Of a stretch of 64,000 nt of DNA, positions 33,505 through 47,300 are shown piece after piece (the first letter of the stretch is position 1; each line of letters starts with the position of its first letter). The stretch is from the NCBI GenBank assembly GCA_002633005.1, contig NMRA01000214.1:332414-396413 (forward strand), given 5' to 3'. Source of the DNA: Phoronis australis. Its lineage: Eukaryota > Phoronida > Phoronidae. A program made the position numbers and the translations under genes. Under the pieces are notes generated by a model. The model ran no database searches, was not told the origin of the DNA, and worked only from the letters and a program-made list of their open reading frames with translations.

Positions 33505-36500
33505 GAACCGTATGAATGACCCTCAATCAGCTCTAGATGTACTAGTTACAACCAGTGATACATGTCTGTAAGGACTTGTTTCTGTTATGTAATCACTTAC
33601 TAATCACTTATCTAATAAACTAGGAGTAGAAAATAACAATGTATCTAATGGGTCAAAACCTGAGGTGTTGAAATTCAGAAACTCAAAAATCGAGATGTGA
33701 ACATTAAGCTTAGAACAAATACAAATTGGGAAAAGCAATGTTTGCTCAAACACCAACATTAAGCTGGGTTGATGAACAACTTTCGATCGAGGTTACTTAC
33801 GGCTATAAAATCAATCTCATTGTCTTTCTTGCTCAGATCAGATATAATTCCTAGACTTGGGATTAACTGACAGGTCATTATGGCTTCATGTCAGGCTTAT
33901 TAAGTTGCTTGCCACACTGTGTTACTTTCACAAAAGCATTATGACTACCAGGGGAGTTCCAGACAAGTTTTTAAACGGATTTCAACTCAGACAAAGGATA
34001 AAAATGGAAGGATGATGCCTTGGATTGTTTCAACACCCCAACATAACAGTGGCCTTAAAAATCATGATCTCGAACTACCAGCCAATTGACCACTACCAGC
34101 CAACTGACCGGTCAATAACTACAAATTGACCATTGTACATCACAACAGTTCAATTTCATTAATTGTCCAAATATACACATATACAGAATTTGGTTTAGAA
34201 AAATACTACGTAAGCATATCAGTTTCACAGCGCCATCTAGCTATAACTTCTGATTACACGATATAGCAATTACTTTGATTTTCGTTAATAACCGTAGCCG
34301 GCATGAAAGGTTTTAACTCTGCAGTTTACATAGACGCATCTCTGGATAAGAATGAATTTCCAACGCTGATGGAAAAAAAACGAAGAAAAATCTAAAACTT
34401 CAGTCACAATGGCGGGCATCACGATTACAATAATCACGCACTGAAAACATTATCTTCAATCCTCAGGGGAAAAATTTAAATTAGACTTAACGCCTGGGAT
34501 TAAACGCAATTTCTTTTGCTCCAGCTGAACTTGAAGAGAGGTATTAAAATGTATTAATAAATGTAAATGCCTACATGAACTAAGTGCTTTCATCAAAAAG
34601 AAATTACCGTCCATTAGCCAAACTGCAAGTGAAAAGGCTTTGCTGGGCAAAAAGCTAATTACAAGACGCTATTTAGATAAATACATCAGCAGTAATTAAT
34701 AGCCGTCTATGAGATGAGACAAAGACCAGTCACTGGTTGTAATAACTTTCCCTGCAACCCATGATCAATCAAAGCCAGCCAGACAGGCATTGCCAGAAAA
34801 CTAGAACCCCCTTGGGAACCCCTTGACAAGTTGATGGTGATAGTTTTAACTGCTGGGTTTAACAAGGGGCACCCAGCGGGGACTACGAGATTGCTACCAG
34901 AAGGTGTGTACTAGATTAAATGAAAATTGGAAAATGGTCAGCTGCTAAACTGCCTAAAAAGTCCACAGATGTTGATGTTTTCATAAAGCATATACAATTT
35001 AACCGAAGTTTCATTCCCCGCCATGCACACCAATCATATTAACTCGAGGCACCTGATGGGATTATTGGGTTGTAACAAGATTGCATACCGAATTTATGCT
35101 AGGAGTCTCAAAACACAAGCCACCCCATGTCACAAATGCCCAATGAAACTTGATAACTTTTTCATCCACAAATCCACAAGGTTAAATATTTAAAAGGAGA
35201 TGAACATAGATCAAAAAGTGAGGCAAAAACACATAGAATACTGATTTCTCATTCACAAAATGAAACTAGATTACAGTTTGATAATGGGTACAGGTTTCCT
35301 GCAGGTAAATGTACTTTTTACTAGGAACAAGTTCTTCTTGAGGCGGCACATAACTTCCATTTCTCACAACACACACACAGCTGACATTGTACCTTTCACC
35401 ATGAGTAATTCAACTCAGACATCAGTCTAAATTCATACATTGAACACATCTGTTTTTTTGAGAACCTTCACTTGAACCTTAAGTTCCAATAAATGAAAAG
35501 CAAATGTTTGCTGTTATCATCAAAATGTTTCGCGCTGCAAACACTCCCCAATAAAAAGGTGGCCTTCTAAAAACTCAACAACCACGCCCAAGTGAGATTA
35601 CAAGACGTCAACGACACAGCTTCGATATTTGAAGATGATAATAATACTGTATTGAACATGAATTTCTAATGTTACTAAACTTGAATGAACAAGAGCCTAG
35701 AAAAAGGCAAACAAAAATCAACTTTAACCTTACAGCTAATAAAACACCATTATGGTATCTGTGGATTTGCTGATCACTATGAAGTAGACATTAAAACGCA
35801 CACAATAAATGTCACCCCAGCTATTTTCACTTAACAATGACATTCTTGCCTTTGGCAGTAGGATGACCTTATTAGACATACGTCTGACAATGGACAGAGA
35901 AATATCATCAGTGAATCATACCTGACAGATATATTCCAGCAGGACATGTGTAAATATGAGCTGACACTTGTGTTAATTTATATCCACAAGGGGTCAAACA
36001 CAGTTACTATATTGGGGTCGCAGGTCAAAACAGCATGAGTGGGTGAGATGTGTTGTACTTCCATATACTGTATACCAGAATTTACCTGGCAGTGGAGAAG
36101 TTGAAACACCCGACAAAAACCAACTGCCAACCAAAGAACTAGAAAATCACTAATCGCGATCGATTTTACATACTTAACAAATACTAAGATTTACGAATAT
36201 TACCTTACCAAATATTTCAACAGTGCAGAATTCCATACTGCTTGTGTTTCTCAATTTCAAAAACAGAAGAGCACATAAAACCATACAAAAATATCTTGGA
36301 GAGTCACACAACCAAGGACAAAAATGGGTAAAAGTCAAGTAAATAATGCACATTGTCGTTACTTAGTGAAAACTGGTTCCTGGCCACAATTTCCTATAGG
36401 GACCTGCTTACTTGACTTTTACCCTAAAATTCTCAACTCCTTTTTTAATAACACTGCATACTTACTGTACACAGTAGACCTTCACATCAGCCACTGCCTT

Positions 36501-39500
36501 CGAACCAACCACAGATCCACTTTATCACAACTTGAGAGTAAAAATATTCCCGTTCACTCAAAGTCAAAAGCAACAGACAGTCCGGCGGAGGAATTAAGCC
36601 GGGATCTAACACCAACACAAAGGATTCACACCAGAAAAAGTCACAACTTGAACAGCCATCACATTATTTTTAGGACCTCCAACAAGCTCCTCAGTTTGAA
36701 CACTAAACAAAGACTTTCCTTTCCTGACTTGCCCATGAAACACCCTTCATTCAAGCACAGAGCAGAGATCATTAGCAGAAAGAATTCACAACAAAACACT
36801 GAATCCATTAAACAATCTAAGGGGCTCCCGGCGGGGTAAGACCATACAAAGTCACTGCACAGAGGTTAAGAGACGGAGGATAGGACATCGACCAATCAAG
36901 TTCCAGAAAGATGATGAAGTTACATTTGATGGCAACCAGTTACCGCAGTTCAATGGGAATAAATTGAATTACTTCACTGTGCCCAGACTACATAAATCTA
37001 TACAAGGACTTCAAGGGCAAATTAAACTGAGAATAAATCAAATGTTGACTTCTAAAATTTCAAACACTGGGAACTCATGAGCGGCACAGAATTCTCAATG
37101 CACAATTACCAGTAGCAGAGTAGGTTAAGTGCTAAGTTAGAAGAAAAAGAAAGAAGGAAGGATTTAGCCATAAGATGGCTGAAGGCTGTTCACTTCAGAT
37201 TAATATACAAGGCACGTGATCAGCAGGATCAATAAGGAAGTTTCACGGTCGGAGAATACAAGATTTTACAGCAGCCTGCAGTCACTTACTTCTACATTAC
37301 AGTCGGTAGTTATTTTTTACCCAGTTATTTTTTTACCCGGAAGCAAGAATTTCACTTCGTCTTCTGTTATCTACATCCGTTGCTGTCTATGAAATGAAGC
37401 TGCTACGTAGAAATGAGACTAAAGATTCCAAAGCCAAAGTGAAATGGGCATGATCTTGTTCAAAGCCAATTCGCCATTTGTTAAACAAAGACATGCCCAA
37501 GATGCAAACAACAAAGCACAGATGTCCACATTTACATGGAAAATCCAACTAATTCCAAGGCATGCAAATATGTTGTTACACTTCACAAAGCACAAATCTA
37601 AATAAAACCATCAACAGAGTGCACAAAGGTTTTAACAGAGGGATACAACCTGCTAATCCACTCAGCCCAGATTACACTGTGACCGCTGTTACATAATCCA
37701 CCCACCAGCATGACCCTGGTGAACCTCACCTGACACCAACTCTGCATCACAGTGCAAATAAAGAGGACATGAAATGATGGGAATCTAATATCATTTAATT
37801 TCCCCACGGTGAAAAGGGGTAATTCATAACGTAACTAAACAGAGCTTGAATTTGAAGAATGTTGACTCCGGGCAAATTTAATATATTGTAAAATCAAACA
37901 CTGCTGACAAAATTATAAGAGCTTCTTTGCAAGAAGATCTTGATGTGTTTACTGTCTTGGAAATTTGAACAATTCAAGGAGTCAACACAAACACTATTGT
38001 ACTTCACTCCTGCGGAAGAAATGCATCAAAACTAAAATAGACGCCCATGTCAATACAAAATCCTCAAGACTGGATTTACAAGGTGAAAAACTGAATATGA
38101 ATTGGACATACCATTGAGTGGCAAAACGCCAGCAGTTTTTCAGAGGACAAAATGCTGGCGTTTTTGTCAGACAGCTAATGCTCAAGCCAGTAAATCAACC
38201 TTACTGTCTCATTTTTTCATAATAAACTATATACAGTACCAGAATGGTGCTTTGCCACATCCAAGTTTTGTGCCATTGCTACCAACAGAAAATATTTTGA
38301 AAAATTGTTGGCATTCAGCACAGCAATCTTTAAAAGCCCTTGAAAAGGCAAAAGTACAATGTTGGCATTTTTTTGGCGGAAACTGATGAGATTTTATCAT
38401 ACTAGTTAAGTAAAATTGTGACGTACACTGTAGTACACTAAGATGACGTCAATAACGAATAAGGCTTAATGAATAGGGAACAGAAGGACTTCACAGTGAT
38501 ACTGACTCAGACCAGACAATAGGACCAGGTGTAGGGAGGTGGTGAAATGGAGGGAAAGTTGTGTTGTCTGGCTTTGAAATGGTTGATACACTACGCATGA
38601 GCGGTCACTGCACACCTGACTAGAACAAACAAACCCACGCCTGCTGGGTCAATGGTTAATGGCTCATTAACGGCCTTAAAAAGGTGTGATTGATGTTAGA
38701 CCATAATCTAATTAGTCAAGTAAATAACCGTTTGATTACTTAGAGATTAAAAAGTATGAACCATGAAGGATCAAGCATTGAACAGAAACACTTATCATTT
38801 GGCAAGATTACAAACTGTGGCAGAAATGTTACTTATCCGTGTCTTTGTCCAGCATTTCAAAAAGTTTGAGATCATGGATGAAACTGAATATGGTTAGTTT
38901 GTTGTTACACAAATTGACACTCCTCAAAAACTTCTAGCTTAAGTCAAACCGCATGTCTGTTAACAAGTATATGAACGTGTTTCTGCAAATGGGCCCAATT
39001 GAAAGAATGGGTGGATCCCAACTTTGACTGGGGGCACTCCCAGTAGACGAGGTGAATGTGACAAGGGGTTGGAATGCGGATCCCGAGGTAGAGTAGGGGG
39101 GAGGGGCTACCTATAGTACTAACCCAAATGTTCTTGTTTGCAAAACACAAATGAGGCCTGGCTTCATCACCACCAAACATCTCAAGGACCTTTCCCACAC
39201 CCAACTTGCTACAACCTTTCTTGATCTTTTCGGACATACGACCTTCCACCAATGAACAAAGACACAAATTTATGACCTGGTCAAAATAAAACTTTAACTA
39301 AAACAAACTATTCTTTATAGTAGAAGAGTTCAATTTTTTGTGGTTTCACTTTGGACAGAAAGCCCTGGACCATGGATAACACAAAACACTTCTCACCATG
39401 GGAGCAGCTGATGTTCATGCTTGACTTCCACAAGCAACAGTGTCCACAGCAGGAGTTTCAACATTCTGTACAGCATCATGCATGGTGTTTCAAGAGAGAC

Positions 39501-39681
39501 CATCTAGGTACATCTCACTCAATGTTCAGTTGGTCTGTGACGTAACTTATATACTTTAACAGTAATCACTGTAATTAGGCAGTAATCCTTCTCGATACAT
39601 AATTCATTGAGGACACAACTTTGTTCAGTTTAATTTTGGACTCTTTATTTAGGTGATTTGTACAGTATGATGCACAGCAAA

Positions 39682-39684
<3 letters not shown>
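33505..39684. other. Long non-coding stretch
   Basis: No supported exon. The longest ORF (36324-36839 +, 171 codons) has no recognisable domain, no splice context and an Asn/Ser/His/Lys-rich composition expected of AT-rich noncoding DNA. It may be an upstream intron of the ZNF608/609-like gene, whose first UTR exon must lie to the right. Confidence 0.5.
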
Positions 39685-39720
<36 letters not shown>

Positions 39721-39750
39721 TGCGTGTGTGTTTGTGCGTGTGTGTGTGCG
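39685..39750. repeat. (GT)n microsatellite
   Basis: About 30 bases of pure gt followed by tttgtgcgtgtgtg-type interrupted units. Confidence 0.95.
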
Positions 39751-40414
39751 CTTATATAATCACGTAGTTTCGCATGCCAATTTCATGTATTACATTGCAT
39801 TTGTCATTTCTGAGGTGCGTTTTAGTGTGAACTAGTAGTAAATGCAAGCCTGGAGATGAGATACATGTCTCGAAATATCGCTCTATAATTTATGTTGCTG
39901 ATTTCTTTTGGATTTTTATTGCTCTCTTGTGATGTTAACACAAGATTTCTTTTTGGAGAGTTTTAAAGAACCAAAATCTAACTTGTAAAAAATAAACAAA
40001 GTTGTGTCTTCAATCAATTATGCCTTTAACAGTAAAGAAACATTGTAAATGTAACCAATCCAATAGGGAAACAGCTAACTGTGCTCATCAATACGCCGAT
40101 ACATCACAGAAACACGACGGAATTGCCGCACGAAGAATACCAAGTGTGACTAGGAGAGAACATGTATGGGCGTCCATCAGTCACATATTTACCGTTTGAT
40201 GACATTGTTTATAGAAAATCAAAATCATCATTTACAACCAGTGATTAATACAGGATTTCAAAATGAGTGTCCCAATTTCTCAGGGCATCCATGACCACTA
40301 ACCGGCAACAGTGTTTTTATAATCCCCAAGTCAAATCACTGTTACAGTGCGGAATGCTACTGCCTAGACATGGTTCTGCACTTAATTTTAGTGTATCTAA
40401 CAACATTTCTAAAT

Positions 40415-40561
40415 CCAGGCCAATGAGCTTCAAGAGAGCTACTGCTAGCAAGTTAACAGAGACCCAGGCCAATGAGCTTCAAGAGAGCTACTGTTAGCAA
40501 GTTAACAGAGACCCAGGCCAATGAGCTTCAAGAGAGCTTCTGCTAGCAAGTTAACAGAGAC
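40415..40561. repeat. 49-bp tandem repeat, three copies
   Basis: Three units of exactly 49 bases begin at 40415, 40464 and 40513 (ccaggccaatgagcttcaag ... gttaacagagac). Copies differ at single positions (ctgctagc / ctgttagc, ctact / cttct), so the array is recent. Confidence 0.9.
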
Positions 40562-42948
40562 AACCATGATTTCTTGCTTACTTTACCTGGCATCCATATG
40601 CTCAACAGGGAATTCTAACTAGGGTGTCTAAATTTATGTCAGGGTGCCCACTTGGAGGCAACAGCCGAGTCAAAGTTGTCAGTTGCAGAAATGAGGTTCC
40701 TCTTGCTTTCCTCATAAGTCTTGAATTATGGGGTTACCATTAAATAACTGGTTACTACTAAACTTGAATACCTTGACACAAGAATGCACAACTGGTGGAT
40801 GTCCTCTAGACTCAGACACTGGCCAACAGAACCAAACACAAGGGTTACCATGACAACAGAATGATCAAGCAGCCACCAGGAGGTACCAATAAATTCCACG
40901 AACACAAACACTGGCACACAGTACTAACACACAGAATCTGTGGGGTGGCACTGATAAAAGGATTTCATGGGAGCAAATTCCAAAATGACTATAATAATGA
41001 GAAATCACATTAATAAGTCTATTCATGCCAATATCAGCTATCAGTAGACACAAGTCACCCTGCCATCATGCTATTGTCAGATAACGTTCCATTAAAGGAG
41101 ACATTAATTTAAAATGACTGACAAAATACAAATGGTAAACAGATGATTACTATTAGTGGTCATCCAGCCAAGAAAATAACAGTTCACAAAAATGAGGATT
41201 AACTTCTAGTTTCAAAAAGCATTCACCTTGTTCTTGATAATAATTGTGCAAACCCAATAAAACACCACCTATAGCTATTATCACACACTATTTTGAAATT
41301 CTCTTAAATATGTGTTCAAAGGCGAGTGTGAGCTGAAAATTTGGTCATTATTTTTATCTGAGTGATAAAACCAGTGGTAATATCTTAGTGCAAGAAAATG
41401 GACCATGCCAGTGTATTTTATCAGCTGTACTCCAATCACTCACATGACCAAACCAGAACAAGATGGAGATGACTTACTCCACAGAAACCCTCCACACACT
41501 GAGAAGTGTTTTTGGTAAGGGAGTTAAAATTGCATTTTGATTTGTTTAGCTGGCTTAAAAAACAACATAGAATAAGGCCCTTTGCTCTGATAAACTTAGC
41601 GTACGTGCAGCATTTTCGAATTCACGATTGTAGAGTTTTCTAATCCCAATAGAGCCTGGCGTATTTTGTTGAGTACCTGAAGGATTGATGTTTTTGATGT
41701 TAAAGAAAATAGAATGCAATAATACTATGGTAAAATCTCACCAATTTCGGACGAACATAATTGCCAAAATTAGTCTTTTTTTCCATTTTTCAAACCCTTC
41801 TAATATTGTTTTGAGTGTCCACAATTTCCCATAAACCTAGCAAATGGCATAGCAGTTATTTGGTGCTACTTATCTTTTATTAAAAAAACAAAAACATAAC
41901 ATTTCACTTGTTCGTCATACTGTGTCCCAAATTGGCAAGATTTTTCCGTAAGGGACATTACGTGTCAACTTCAAAAGAGGCCCAATTCGATTTTCATTTC
42001 CAGCTAAACTGGATGAAATGTAGCTTTAACATTTCATAATTTCACATGATTGAAATGTCAACAGAATGGAGTTAACTCAACACGTGGCCAGGTTTGCCCG
42101 AGTAATTTTATTTCAGCGAGTACCGTCGTTAGAACTGGTGCGTCCTTTTGACTTAAACCTAATAATCACACACTACTGTGGTTTACTAGCTGTCAAACAA
42201 GCTCGGATCCAGCACCTCGACAGATCAATCAAATGATCAATAAACGTGTTCTGGCACACATCAAAACACTTATCGATTATTTCTCTAACATGCCATCCTG
42301 CGGAAATGATACATTTTACACATATTTCAATCAAATCACACGTGAATTGGACTCGGATCAATAGCATTTGGATTACGACTAGAAATCTGATCCAATTGTT
42401 CATTTTTAAAAGACTATTACAGAAAAACAAAACTATACAAAGTCGTGATATTGGCATCTCGGGGTTTGCATTATGTAAATATTTCATCAATACAGCAGAT
42501 AATTTTATTGCTGAGAATACATTTCAGCAGTGCCTACGGTACGTAGGTCACATGGATTGGCAGTCGTGGTGGAGATGAAAACTGACTCGGCACTTGTCCA
42601 ACGATAGAATTACAGATCTAGTAAAATTGAAACAATGTCAAATAAAAATAATTACCAAAATTGCATTTTTTTCAATTTCAAGGGTTTCTTACATTGCTGT
42701 GAATACCCATTATTTTTCAAAATATTGAAAATTGTTAAAATCAAATTTCACCTGTCAGTCATACTGTGTCCTAAATCTGAGAGATTTTACTATACAACAA
42801 GTTCCAAGGTCACTCAGGCCTAAGGGGGTGACCACATCTGCAAAGTGACCAATGGGCAGAGAGTGCCTAGGATGGTCACTAAGTTAATATTACATAACGA
42901 GTTCATTTATGGGTGGCCAGGCAGAGGGAACAGAAGTATTATGTAATG
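40562..42948. other. Non-coding stretch
   Basis: AT-rich. No gene or repeat was recognised. Confidence 0.45.
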
Positions 42949-43488
42949 TTAAGTGATTAGAAGACATATACACACTGTTTCTAAAACAAACATGTCCAGG
43001 AAATGACCAACTGTTATTTGTTGCCCTTCCATAATCCAGATTCCCAAAAGTTTAGGGAACTTGTCAGACTGCACAAGGTCTTTTTTGGCATAGATATCAG
43101 TAGAAAGGCGTATCCAATGTTCATTTTGTAATTCTTTCTCAAAATAAAGACGACTGGTACGTAAGCATTTCCACCAGCTGATGTGCGCCCAAAGTACGAT
43201 ATCCCTGCAACCTGTATTGTTATACGGTCCAACAAAGACGCAACAAAGGCAAACAACGGTAGTGCCCCATAGGCGATAACCATGCTTATGCCCGCCATAT
43301 AGATCTAGAAAGCTAAACAATAGCTTGCGATCTTCATACAATGTCATTTGGCATGGATAGCCACTAACACATCTAATACTCACAATGCTCCTAGTACGAT
43401 GACTACATTTTAGTCTTGGGGGCATTTTCATTCGAAGACGAGCACAACCATCAAAAGCCGACATTTCGTTTGAAAGAGTGCCACACAA
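42949..43488 (-). pseudogene. piggyBac-type transposase relic
   Basis: A minus-strand frame reads NEMSAFDG, RLRMKMPPR, VSGYPCQMTLYEDRK, LDLYGGHKHGYRL, and FEKELQNEHWIRLSTDIYA. This order parallels a piggyBac transposase core: the EAM-F-GR region, the M(P)PKP region, a D-x-x-(S/T)GY followed by Y(T)GK, a catalytic-region DNYYTS segment, and the K-L-x-R-GE motif before the next strand. The GK and DN motifs are missing and an overlapping frame (43298-43014) holds part of the similarity, so the copy is frameshifted and dead. Confidence is moderate because the resemblance is by eye. Confidence 0.5.
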
Positions 43489-44166
43489 TGACCAGGTAAA
43501 TTAATGTTACAATGTAACACAATGGAAGCCCCAACTCAAGACAATAACAAAGGCATTCAAGTAACAATTTTTGATTTGTGCCAATATATTATTTCTACAC
43601 AGTTACTCGTCAGGTAAGGACATGACATGACAGACCAGTGAAATTTCATTTTCTCATTTTTCTTAAAATGTAAATACCATCAAATCAATGCTTCACCATT
43701 TTCAAGATGTTACCAAAGCTACCACAAAACAATATTTTTGAAAAACTGCGGTAATTCATATCAATGTTAGAAAGCAGTTGAAAATGAAAATTGAGCCATT
43801 ACTTTTATTCGAAATTATTGAGATTATACACAACATAGCATCGTGACTGGAACATCTGCTTTGACCGCTACAATAGTTACTACCTGCATGCCACACAGTG
43901 GAGATACGGGGAACTAAAGCATGTTCACAGGAAATGTGCTTGCCAGTTAAAATCAATTGCCCTTGAAACAAATTGATAATTTGTTATTTTTGATGGTGAG
44001 CAGTAACCACAGGGGCTTGCATACAACAGATCCACAAGAGAGGTCAAAGGTCAGAGCCAACTGCATGTTTCTTTAATTCTCAGCTCAGTGCAAATGGATT
44101 AGATTACAGAGCTCTGACAGCATTTGTTACCCAATTATGAATGGAAAAAACACACACAGCACAGAG

Positions 44167-44180
44167 CACACACGCACGCA

Positions 44181-44234
<54 letters not shown>

Positions 44235-44237
44235 ACA
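44167..44237. repeat. (CA)n microsatellite
   Basis: cacgcacgcacgcg followed by about 45 bases of pure ca. ORFs across it on both strands (runs of HT or CV) are artefacts. Confidence 0.95.
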
Positions 44238-44399
44238 CAGTGGACTTGGGTGGAGAGCTTGGCACAGAATTTTTACATTCCACAAATAAGTATGAGAACA
44301 TTTCTATACTTAGGAACAAAAATCACAGATGTCTACCATTACGCGGATCCCGTCATGAAAAACGCGTCATACTCAAATTATGAAACCAAAATGTGGTGA

Positions 44400-47300
44400 A
44401 ATTATTAATTTAATATCGTTTAGATTACAATTGACTGCGACTATTTTAAGCCAAGAAGCCCACCAAGCCGTTAACCAGCTGTTCTTCCAAATCGCATCCT
44501 CTCATATCAAAGAGGCCATTCTAAGTTGGCAGTTATCATTACTGGCGAGTTCAGGGTTTTCAAACCAGGAAGACAAAAAGAACCGTGACAGGAACATTGC
44601 CATCCTTTACTCACACAGGAAGAAAACCACAAAACTGTCAGTCTTTCCTCAGGAAGTCCTACCAGCAGGTACAACGATTTCGGTAACAGTTGCAAAAACT
44701 AATTTGAGCCACAGAGACAGGAGTGCCAATATGATATCAAGGGTTCTTATCCCAGTTCAAAAGAATTTCCCATCCAATAAGCTCTCAATGATCAGAACAG
44801 CACAATGACACTCCTGGCTAATTCAATAATTAATATTTTATCAGTCAATGAACACTTGAGGGCCGACACAACATGGGTCTCAAGGGGACTTGATCTGGGC
44901 AAGCTGGAATGTAGTTCATTACGAACAGCTCTGTCAGTAATAGTCGATTAAACAACACTATAGCTAAAGCCCGTGCATCTATAAGCAAAATAATGATGCA
45001 TCCTTTTCAAACAAAAAATTGCCCAAGTGTTTCACTCACAAGACCATACGTCTACACAGGGCAATTATGCCTTACATATGTAAGTCTTGAACTTCAATGC
45101 TAAGTACACTCCATTCAAATATGGTAATATCTAATATACTTTGGACGAAATTGATTGCGCTGTTTTCACTTTTCAATCTTCTAGCAGTGTTGTGAAAGTC
45201 CACATTCTAAATAAAGTTATCTAATGTTAACCACGCCCACAGCGCAGTTAAAATTAAATTCAACCCAAAAACATCTTTCAGTTCTGTTTTGTCTGCGTTT
45301 CAACAATGAATCAAACTTTAGAGCACATTATTAGTATCATACTGGCCAACTTGGGGAGTCTCGTATAAAGCAATGACCAACTCTTTTCTAATCCAAGTCT
45401 GAGAACAATTTCGTAATTATAAGTGACCTAAATAAAAAGTAATTTTTGACAGACAGCAGGTGTATAACTGAGATAGCATGGCCATAAACTGTTCTTGTAG
45501 GAAAAGTTTAGAAATTAAACGAAAAACCCCACATAGTTTGCCTTCCACAGACTGTTTTGAGTTTCAAGTTAAATAACGTTATATTACCCCGTGACTAACC
45601 CAAAACGAAAACTTGTAAAAAACATACACAATTAGAAAACTCAAGCCTGTTATTTCTTTGACACAGGAATGCTTCAGACATCTCTGGACAGCTGTTAAGC
45701 CAAGTTTGACCACATAATGAACGCAGCAGCGCACGGTCCAAGCACAGCCAAGCAAATTTGACGAAGGATATCAAAGTCAGCGACCCCACTCTGCCACTAT
45801 CGACAGCGAGACTCCAAGAAATCTTAATAACAACAGCCAGGGAAACCAGGCATACCAGAGCAACTGATAAACGTAACCTTGGGTAGTACTGGAACAAGGG
45901 CGCTCCAGCAGTAGACACTGCCAGCACATAAAACTGGTGGCGACTGTAAAGCTGCACAAGGACCATTGTGGCCTCAAGCCACGCTATGCTGTGTACACTC
46001 CTGCAGAACATATGATCAATACTAATCGACCAACCCCAAGTGCACATAATCCCAATCATTCTTCAAAATCCAAAATTCCAGAGTGGCTTATTTTTAACGA
46101 TGGGTTGCACGAGACACTACTACACAAGAACTGAAGATTGTATTAAAACTAATGGTTAAAACTCCAAGGCCTAACTACTTGTGCTTGAAGACATTTTCCT
46201 CGTTACATTTGGAAAAAAAACGATTACATCTGGAAAAACTGTGATACGCTGTGTTTTACAAGTATACACAGGGAGAAGAAACAGAACAGCTTGAAGTCTG
46301 TACCTTATACAATGGCTGTTTGTTCTTACCGTATTTCTTTCATCTATACCATATAACAATTTGCCATTCATTTTGATAATCATCAGTGCCCAAACCTCAA
46401 AACAAGAGATTTCCTTCTCAGTTATGATAACCCTTCTAATGACCAACTGTGACTTTGTTTAAATTATAAAATTAAACCAATTTATAGATAACAGTGTCTG
46501 CTTTTGAAATAAATCACGTTAGCCTTCTTAAATTTCGCACAAATGAAGTCTAGCAGTTCTATTTTTACTTCAGGCACGACAATGTGCTCAATCAGTAATA
46601 AAACACTCCTAAATTAGCATTTCTTCCTTTTCGAATTTTAAGAGAGCCTCAAACATGAACGTCGGCAATTCGCCCTGCCTCGAAACCAAAAACTCAATTA
46701 GACCCTTTTGCCCTAAAAATCTGTAGAATAATATTCCCTACCCAACTAAAATTCTACTTCCATAACCAACAAGTGCATCAAAACTATCACAATTCAAGAA
46801 ACCTCTTCAGAGGTTACTGGTGTTGGCCAAGCCTAAAATTGTCAATTCGAAAATAGACTGGTACATTTGAGTTTCCAACTCATTATGCAACAATTCAAAT
46901 GGCAATTTTTAACCCCACAATGTTTCAGTTAAGAATTAAACACGGACAACAAAACAGTGGCAAAATGCAGCCTTAATTGTTACCAAAACCTCAGATAAAG
47001 GTATATTGTTACATCTAACCAAATTTTTAAGTGCCAACTTGGACAAACACAAAGTTATCAATTTCTATCAGGCAATTTTCTGACCATGTTGCCAGTTCAC
47101 ACAGAAACACTGACAATGTAAATTCACCCAAAAGCCACACTGATTAGCACGATAATCTTGGATGTTGAAAATGGAACAAGATTTGAAATTCATCAATTCT
47201 TCACCTAAAAAAAATCCATTTGTTAACGTTCAAGCCATGCAATGAAAACTGATCCAGTAAACTGTCTTTCTCTAAACATAACCTCAATAACTACAGTGAA

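Noticed and set aside
36324-36839. 171-codon plus-strand ORF
   Set aside because: No recognisable domain, composition typical of AT-rich noncoding DNA, no splice or promoter context.
40415-40561. CRISPR-like repeat array
   Set aside because: The units are contiguous with no unique spacers and the genome is eukaryotic. It is a plain tandem repeat.
44104-44383. Overlapping ORFs with HT or CV runs
   Set aside because: They are translations of a (CA)n microsatellite.
45595-46059. 154-codon minus-strand ORF, hydrophobic
   Set aside because: No recognisable membrane-protein family, no splice context, overlaps another ORF on the same strand in a different frame.
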